The position numbers were made by a program, and so were the translations under genes. The notes below the pieces were generated by a model that was not told where the DNA came from, ran no database searches, and saw only the letters and a program-made list of their open reading frames with translations. From NCBI GenBank assembly GCA_010672585.1, contig JAAHGF010000001.1:533884-597883 (forward strand): 64,000 nt of DNA, read 5' to 3'. This document shows positions 59,693-64,000 of this stretch, piece after piece (positions within the stretch are counted from its first letter, which is position 1; each line of letters opens with the position of its first letter). This stretch comes from Okeania sp. SIO1I7 (lineage in GTDB: Bacteria; Cyanobacteriota; Cyanobacteriia; Cyanobacteriales; Microcoleaceae).

Positions 59693-60793
59693 CTAATTGA
59701 TCCTAGCACTTGGCAAAATTAACATCGCATCACCAAAAGAATAAAAACGATATTTTTTGGCGATCGCCTCCTGATATAAGCTTAAAAGGCGTTTTCTACC
59801 AATCATTGCACTCACAAGCATCAGCAAACTGGAGCGTGGTAGATGAAAATTAGTGATTAGACCTTCTACTATTTGCCACTTGTAGCCAGGATAAATAAAT
59901 ATATTGGTATAACCAGAAAATGGTGAGATAGAAAGTTCCTTACTACTATTATTCTGATTAGATAATGCTGCTCCCTCAAGAGCTCGAACTACTGTTGTTC
60001 CCACTGCAATGATACGTCCACCTTGAGATTTTGTTTGATTAATTTTGTCTACAACTAATGGTGATACCTCAAGCCATTCGTAGTGCATATCATGCTTAGT
60101 GATGTCCTCAGTCTCAACTGGCCGAAATGTACCAAGACCAACGTGCAATGTAATGAAAGCTAGTTTAATATTCTTTTGTTTTAGTTTCTCTAGTAATTCA
60201 TCAGTAAAATGTAAACCAGCAGTAGGGGCAGCGACCGCCCCTGAAATTGTACCATATACAGTTTGATATTGTTCTGTGAGAGCCTGTGAATCTGTAACAT
60301 AAGGTGGGAATGGCACATGACCAAATTGGTCTAACAAGTTGATTAACGAAATTCCTTGAGGTAAGTTAAATTGTAAAAATCGTCCACCAGTTTCTCTATC
60401 TGTTGACAATACTGTTGCCTGCAACTTATAATCAAAACCAAAAGATGAATTAGGCTCAAATTCAATTGTTGTACCATTGCTAAAACGTTTACCTGGTTTT
60501 ACTAAAGCCAGCCAGCAATTATTTTCCACTGGTTTCAACAACAATATTTCGACCTGAGCGCCAGTAGTTTTTTGGCCATAAAGCCTCGCAGGAATAACAC
60601 GAGTATTATTCAAAACCAGTAAGTCCCCTGGTTGGAGTAAATCTGGTAAATCTCTAAAAATACAATTATGATGTGTAAGTGAATCTACAATCATTAAATG
60701 AGAACTATCCCTGGGGACAACAGGATTTTGAGCAATTAGCTCTTGGGGAAGTTCATAGTCATAAGCATCAATAGACCAATCTACTTCAGTCAT
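59693..60793 (-). CDS. queA: tRNA preQ1(34) S-adenosylmethionine ribosyltransferase-isomerase
   Basis: 366 residues. QueA transfers and rearranges the ribosyl part of S-adenosylmethionine to make epoxyqueuosine in the wobble position of tRNAs for Asp, Asn, His and Tyr. Motifs: YDYELPQELIAQNPVVPRD, LVLNNTRVIPARLYGQK, APTAGLHFTDELL, FITLHVGLGTFRPV and TNFHLPRSSLLMLVSAMIGR. Full family length. Convergent with rpmF. Confidence 0.97.
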   Translation of the reverse strand: MTEVDWSIDAYDYELPQELIAQNPVVPRDSSHLMIVDSLTHHNCIFRDLPDLLQPGDLLVLNNTRVIPARLYGQKTTGAQVEILLLKPVENNCWLALVKPGKRFSNGTTIEFEPNSSFGFDYKLQATVLSTDRETGGRFLQFNLPQGISLINLLDQFGHVPFPPYVTDSQALTEQYQTVYGTISGAVAAPTAGLHFTDELLEKLKQKNIKLAFITLHVGLGTFRPVETEDITKHDMHYEWLEVSPLVVDKINQTKSQGGRIIAVGTTVVRALEGAALSNQNNSSKELSISPFSGYTNIFIYPGYKWQIVEGLITNFHLPRSSLLMLVSAMIGRKRLLSLYQEAIAKKYRFYSFGDAMLILPSARIN

Positions 60794-61146
60794 ATTATCT
60801 ATATATAACTCGTAATTGGGTAAAATCCCCCAGAGAAATTAGGGTACTTTTCCCCTAGTGATATGCTACACATTGAGAGAAAATATAGAGTATATAAGTA
60901 CAGAATTAATTTTCAGAGTGTAGGGCAGATATATCTGTAGTGAAAAATAACAGATTGATCGTCTAGTTCAAAACTCTAGACATTCTAGAACATACACCTA
61001 ATATTATTAACTGGGAAGCGGCAACATCCGCCCCGCTCCCTACAACCGTTTTTCATTACCTTTAATTTTTCCTCTGTAGTAGCAAAAGATTTAGAGGTTA
61101 AACCGAGGGAAAAGCAGTAGTTTTCAGCGGTAACAGTGAGATTGAG
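60794..61146. other. Intergenic, no feature seen
   Basis: 353 bp between queA (-) and the next gene (+), so it should hold both promoters. Nothing repeat-like except a short GC-richer patch near 61015-61045. Confidence 0.4.
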
Positions 61147-61536
61147 ATGGAATACCTTTACTTTATAGCTAATACTAGCCTCTGCCTGAGAGTAGTTGAA
61201 TACCTATGCATTACTCATCAACTACCCCTTCAATTTATGACTGTGATTCATCAAATTGATGGTTGGGTAGTAAAAATCAAAATGAGTCACTACTTGACTC
61301 CTCAACAACATGGGGATTTTCGGGCTTTTATGAACGAATTAGGAATACCTTATGAGCCTGATATCCGTATCAGAATGGCGTTGTGGGGCTTAGAAACTGG
61401 ACAATCACCTTTGAGTGTTATGAGACGCTATCAGGTAGCAGTGGTATCTCATGGCCAACCAAATCAAGAGGAAATAGAAGCATTCCGTACTCAATTTGTC
61501 AAGGGTTTAGGATATTGTCCTGAAACTTTAGGTTGA
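61147..61536 (+). CDS. Conserved cyanobacterial protein of unknown function
   Basis: 129 residues; not recognised. Likely soluble and alpha/beta: VVKIKMSHYLTPQQHGDFRA, YEPDIRIRMALWGLETGQSP and SHGQPNQEEIEAFRTQFVKG. Clean codon use and a GAG upstream of the ATG support a real gene. No neighbours in the same direction with a clear link. Confidence 0.65.
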   Translation: MEYLYFIANTSLCLRVVEYLCITHQLPLQFMTVIHQIDGWVVKIKMSHYLTPQQHGDFRAFMNELGIPYEPDIRIRMALWGLETGQSPLSVMRRYQVAVVSHGQPNQEEIEAFRTQFVKGLGYCPETLG

Positions 61537-61781
61537 GCTATAGTTTTACTCTTACTTTAATTTGTACCTGTACGTTAATCATATTAGTATGGGTACAACA
61601 ATAGTAAGACACACTTAATTTATTCTTTATAATTTAACTGACTTTAGTCATTTGCAGAGCATTCTAAAGTTCAGAGGCTTGCGAACGTATAGGGTTTTTA
61701 ACAGCTTGACATAATCTATGATTATCTACTATAATATCTGATTGTCTATATTTGATTTGATGCTACTAGGATTCACGCGCT

Positions 61782-62318
61782 GAGTTACACCCCACAAATA
61801 AACAAAAAACATTGCTGGCTAAACATGCTGGTGTGGCTCGTCATGCTTACAATTGGGGATTATGGTTAACTAAAAATATCTTGAACCATAACCAACATAA
61901 TCCAGATAATAAACTTAAATTTCCTACTGCTATTGATTTACATAAGCTTTTAGTAGCAATGGTCAAACCTAAAGACTATTGGTATTATCAAGTATCTAAA
62001 ACAGCACCTCAATATGCTTTAAGGTATTTATCAGAAGCTTGGAAGCGCTGCTTTAACAGAGTGTCTGGCCAACCTAAATTCAAGAAAAAAGGTAGGGATG
62101 ATAGTTTGACTCTAGATGGCTCAATATCGGTAGGCTTTAATCAGATTAAATTACCAAGAATTGGATGGATTAAAACTTATGAAGTATTGCCAGATAATGT
62201 TAATCCCAAGTCTGTAACTATCAGCAAAAAGGCAGGTAGATGGTTTATTAGTTTCAAAATAGAGAAAGAAACTCAAATTACTGATAAATCAGTAGATGTA
62301 GTTGGTGTAGATTGCTGA
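61782..62318 (+). pseudogene. tnpB relic 1 (N-terminal and WED part)
   Basis: The frame reads ELHPTNKQKTLLAKHAGVAR, HAYNWGLWLTKN, ASQYALRYLSEAW-like helices, QPKFKKKGRDDSLTLDGSI and KLPRIGWIKTYEVLP. It stops at VVGVDC, where TnpB has the RuvC-I V-G-V-D-x-G motif. No ATG: an upstream stop cuts it. The catalytic half is missing. Confidence 0.75.
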
Positions 62319-62646
62319 ATTTACCAAGTCCGCATTTAAGTGGAAAGATGGTCAAGTCTCAGATCGCTAAATGTAGTGAACCATTACCAATTAGATGGAG
62401 TAGACAACTACCACCAGGTTGTAGTCCCACCACAATAACAGTTAAACTTGACCCATCTAATAGATGGTCTGTGTCTTTAAGGTTTAACGACAACAGAGAT
62501 TTAAGACTCAAACCACTCAAAAAAAGAGTAGGTGTAGATGTAGGTATTAGTAGTCTGATTGCCACAAGTGATGGCACAAAAATCAACAACCCTAAGTATT
62601 TTAATAAACTGTATCAGGACTTACGCAAAGACACGCTAATATAGCG
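62319..62646 (+). pseudogene. tnpB relic 2 (different TnpB, middle part), fused to relic 1
   Basis: Starts directly after relic 1. EFTKSAFKWKDGQ is in one frame, then a frameshift, then EPLPIRWSRQLPPGCSPTTI, RWSVSLRF and KRVGVDVGISSLIATSDGTK (RuvC-I). It ends at YQDLRKDTLI-stop, where the 18-bp repeat AAAGACACGCTAATATAG (62627-62644) begins; the repeat recurs at 62722-62739. Another TnpB subtype than relic 1. Confidence 0.7.
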
Positions 62647-62657
62647 CCTACTAATTT

Positions 62658-62690
62658 AGGCGATCGCTTAAAAATTTATAGCGATCGCCT
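62658..62690. repeat. Inverted repeat carrying two HIP1 octamers
   Basis: AGGCGATCGC (62658-62667) and GCGATCGCCT (62681-62690) form a perfect 10-bp stem. Each arm contains GCGATCGC, and the pair lies between the two 18-bp direct repeats. Confidence 0.7.
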
Positions 62691-62840
62691 GAATCACCAA
62701 CAAAATCATCATAACTCATATAAAGACACGCTAATATAGTTGATTTTCACCCATTGTAGATGTTGTTAATTGTCAATAAATTTTACCCAAATACTCCCAC
62801 TTATTGTATAATTATATAATGATTAATTTGAGCTAACAAT

Positions 62841-63590
62841 ATGAATTTTAACTATATTGATTACTGTCAATATTTACTTAGTTATCATAAAAATTATACG
62901 ATCACGCTCTTTAGCAAAGCATCTAGAAAATATTAGCCATGACACGATAAATCGTTATCTGAAAATAGAAAATTTTGATAGCCAGGATTTATGGGAAAAT
63001 ATTCAAGAGGAAATTGTAACTAATACACTTATGTTATTTAATATTTGATGATACAGTTATTAATAAAGAACATAGTAATAAAATTGAATTAGTCCGGCGA
63101 CAGTATAGTGGTAATAACCATAGAGTAATTCGTGGTATAGGGATAGTAAATTGTATATACTTTAATCCAGAAACCGAAGAATTTTGGCACTCTTGATTAT
63201 CGAATTTATGACCCGGATACTAATAAAAAAAGCATGCGGAGATCATGTAGAAGAAATGATTTTTTCTCTGGTAAATCAGAAAAAACTACCATTTAAGACT
63301 GTATTAATGGATAGTTGGTACGCAACACAAAGATTAATGGCCTTGGTAGATAACTTAGAAAAAATTTATTATTGTCCCTTAAAAATAAATCGTAAGCGTA
63401 GATGATACTGGTCGCCAGCGAAAAATCTAAAAATATAGGAGAGTTAAGTTGGAATCAATCAGAAAAAATCTCAGGTAAAATAATTAAAATAAAAGGAATT
63501 CCTTTGGGATAAGAAAGTTAAATTATTCTGGGCAACTGTTTCTACCAACAGGACAGAATATATTGCGACTAATGACTTAGATCAATCTTC
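62841..63590 (+). pseudogene. IS701-like/IS4-like transposase relic with several frameshifts
   Basis: Segments in different frames read LAKHLENISHDTINRYLK, FDDTVINKEHSNKIELVRRQ then YSGNNHRVIRGIGIVNCIYF, LDYRIYDPDTNKKS, KTVLMDSWYATQRLMALVDN, YYCPLKINRKR and TVSTNRTEYIATNDLDQSS. This is the order of a cyanobacterial DDE transposase (D in FDDT, D in LMDSWYA). It is truncated before the last part and runs straight into the psaB fragment. Confidence 0.7.
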
Positions 63591-63599
63591 GCATTTATT

Positions 63600-63977
63600 G
63601 GTGTACCACCAGTGATACACCCCCGAGTAGGCGATGTTTACCGGGGATGATGCTCCCGCTTAGGTGAACGCATCGATCGCTCCTTCGCCGAAGTGCGGAT
63701 CCCAGATTGCGTGAGCGATCGGTCGCACATTCAGTGGATCTGCTACCCACTGTGGGAAATTTCCTTGCCAAGCGACATGAAACAGGTTGCCCGATGTCCA
63801 CAGAAAGATGATTGCCAGGTGGCCAAAGTGGGAGGCGAATATCTTTTGGTAAAGATTTTCCTCCGTCATGCCATCATGGCTTTCAAAGTCGTGGGCTGTG
63901 GCTATCCCGTACCAAATCCGACGCGTCGTCGGATCTGCCGCCAGGTCTTGGCTAAATTTTGGGAATTTTGTTGCCAT
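63600..63977 (-). pseudogene. psaB: psaB 5' fragment with nonsense codon
   Basis: ATG at 63977 reads [20 protein letters not shown], then [40 protein letters not shown] and [20 protein letters not shown]: the first 126 codons of photosystem I P700 apoprotein A2 (full length about 740). Codon 106 is TAA (63660-63662) where PsaB has Gln (FTQAGAS). Homology continues as AGASSPVNIAYSGVYHWWYT and stops at 63600, where the transposase relic begins. By eye it is clearly GC-richer than neighbouring genes. It cannot make a working PsaB. psaA, if present, would lie beyond position 64000. Confidence 0.85.
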
Positions 63978-64000
63978 AAGTCCTTAATAAATCTCGTAAA

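Overview
The window comes from a filamentous, AT-rich cyanobacterium, most like the marine Trichodesmium/Okeania group. Evidence for a cyanobacterium: chlorophyll genes (chlM, acsF), a psaB fragment, Ycf33, DUF3155, DUF1517, DUF3038/DUF4335 and CCB-type proteins, GluR0- and SLH-porin-type membrane proteins, and many GCGATCGC (HIP1) octamers. Only about three fifths of the DNA reads as genes or gene relics. The rest is dispersed repeats, MITE-like elements and heptamer repeats. The genus is my inference; no 16S gene is present.

Layout. 0.6-10.7 kb: a repeat-rich lipoprotein with a decayed tail, bluB-like, ribBA, about 2.2 kb of repeats ending in four exact 168-bp tandem units, then a Tat-exported PhoX-type phosphatase. 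10.7-17.2 kb: a MITE, then four consecutive structured segments that look like IS200/IS605 right ends with omega-RNA but no tnpB, then two paralogous SLH/OprB iron-uptake porins. 17.5-27.6 kb: a Ser/Thr kinase-WD40 protein, a DUF423 protein, chlM (next to a tnpB/omega-RNA relic), a GluR0-like ligand-gated K+ channel, a PD-(D/E)XK nuclease whose start codon lies in a MITE end, Ycf33, PadR, CCB and DUF3155. 27.8-37.7 kb: a GAF histidine kinase, a REC-PAS-GGDEF gene broken by two stops, a second kinase-WD40 protein, a 35-residue membrane peptide and an RTX-sorbosone dehydrogenase fusion. 37.9-45.9 kb: an IS4-like relic, an HD hydrolase, a CRISPR-associated TIGR03985-type WYL gene broken by three stops, a UbiH-like hydroxylase, a second PD-(D/E)XK protein and a CYTH-like protein. 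46.5-53.9 kb: DUF1517, thiE-thiS, an H-type lectin, a DUF1565-SPOR protein and DUF3038. 54-61.5 kb: HEARO-like RNA and a tnpB relic separating DUF3038 from its usual partner DUF4335, then acsF, a TM2 protein, rpmF, queA and a small conserved protein. 61.8-64 kb: fused tnpB relics, an IS701-like transposase relic and, joined directly to it, a GC-richer 5' fragment of psaB with a nonsense codon.

Functional links: ChlM and AcsF catalyse consecutive steps of chlorophyll synthesis but lie 36 kb apart. ThiE and ThiS form an operon. BluB and RibBA are connected through flavin, since BluB consumes FMN made from riboflavin. PhoX and the porins fit phosphorus and iron scavenging in the sea. The strongest leads are the tandem guide-RNA-like segments at 11.27-12.45 kb, the exact 4 x 168 bp array before phoX, the psaB fragment, and the run of frame-intact genes broken only by point nonsense codons (GGDEF, TIGR03985, the psaB fragment and the lipoprotein tail).
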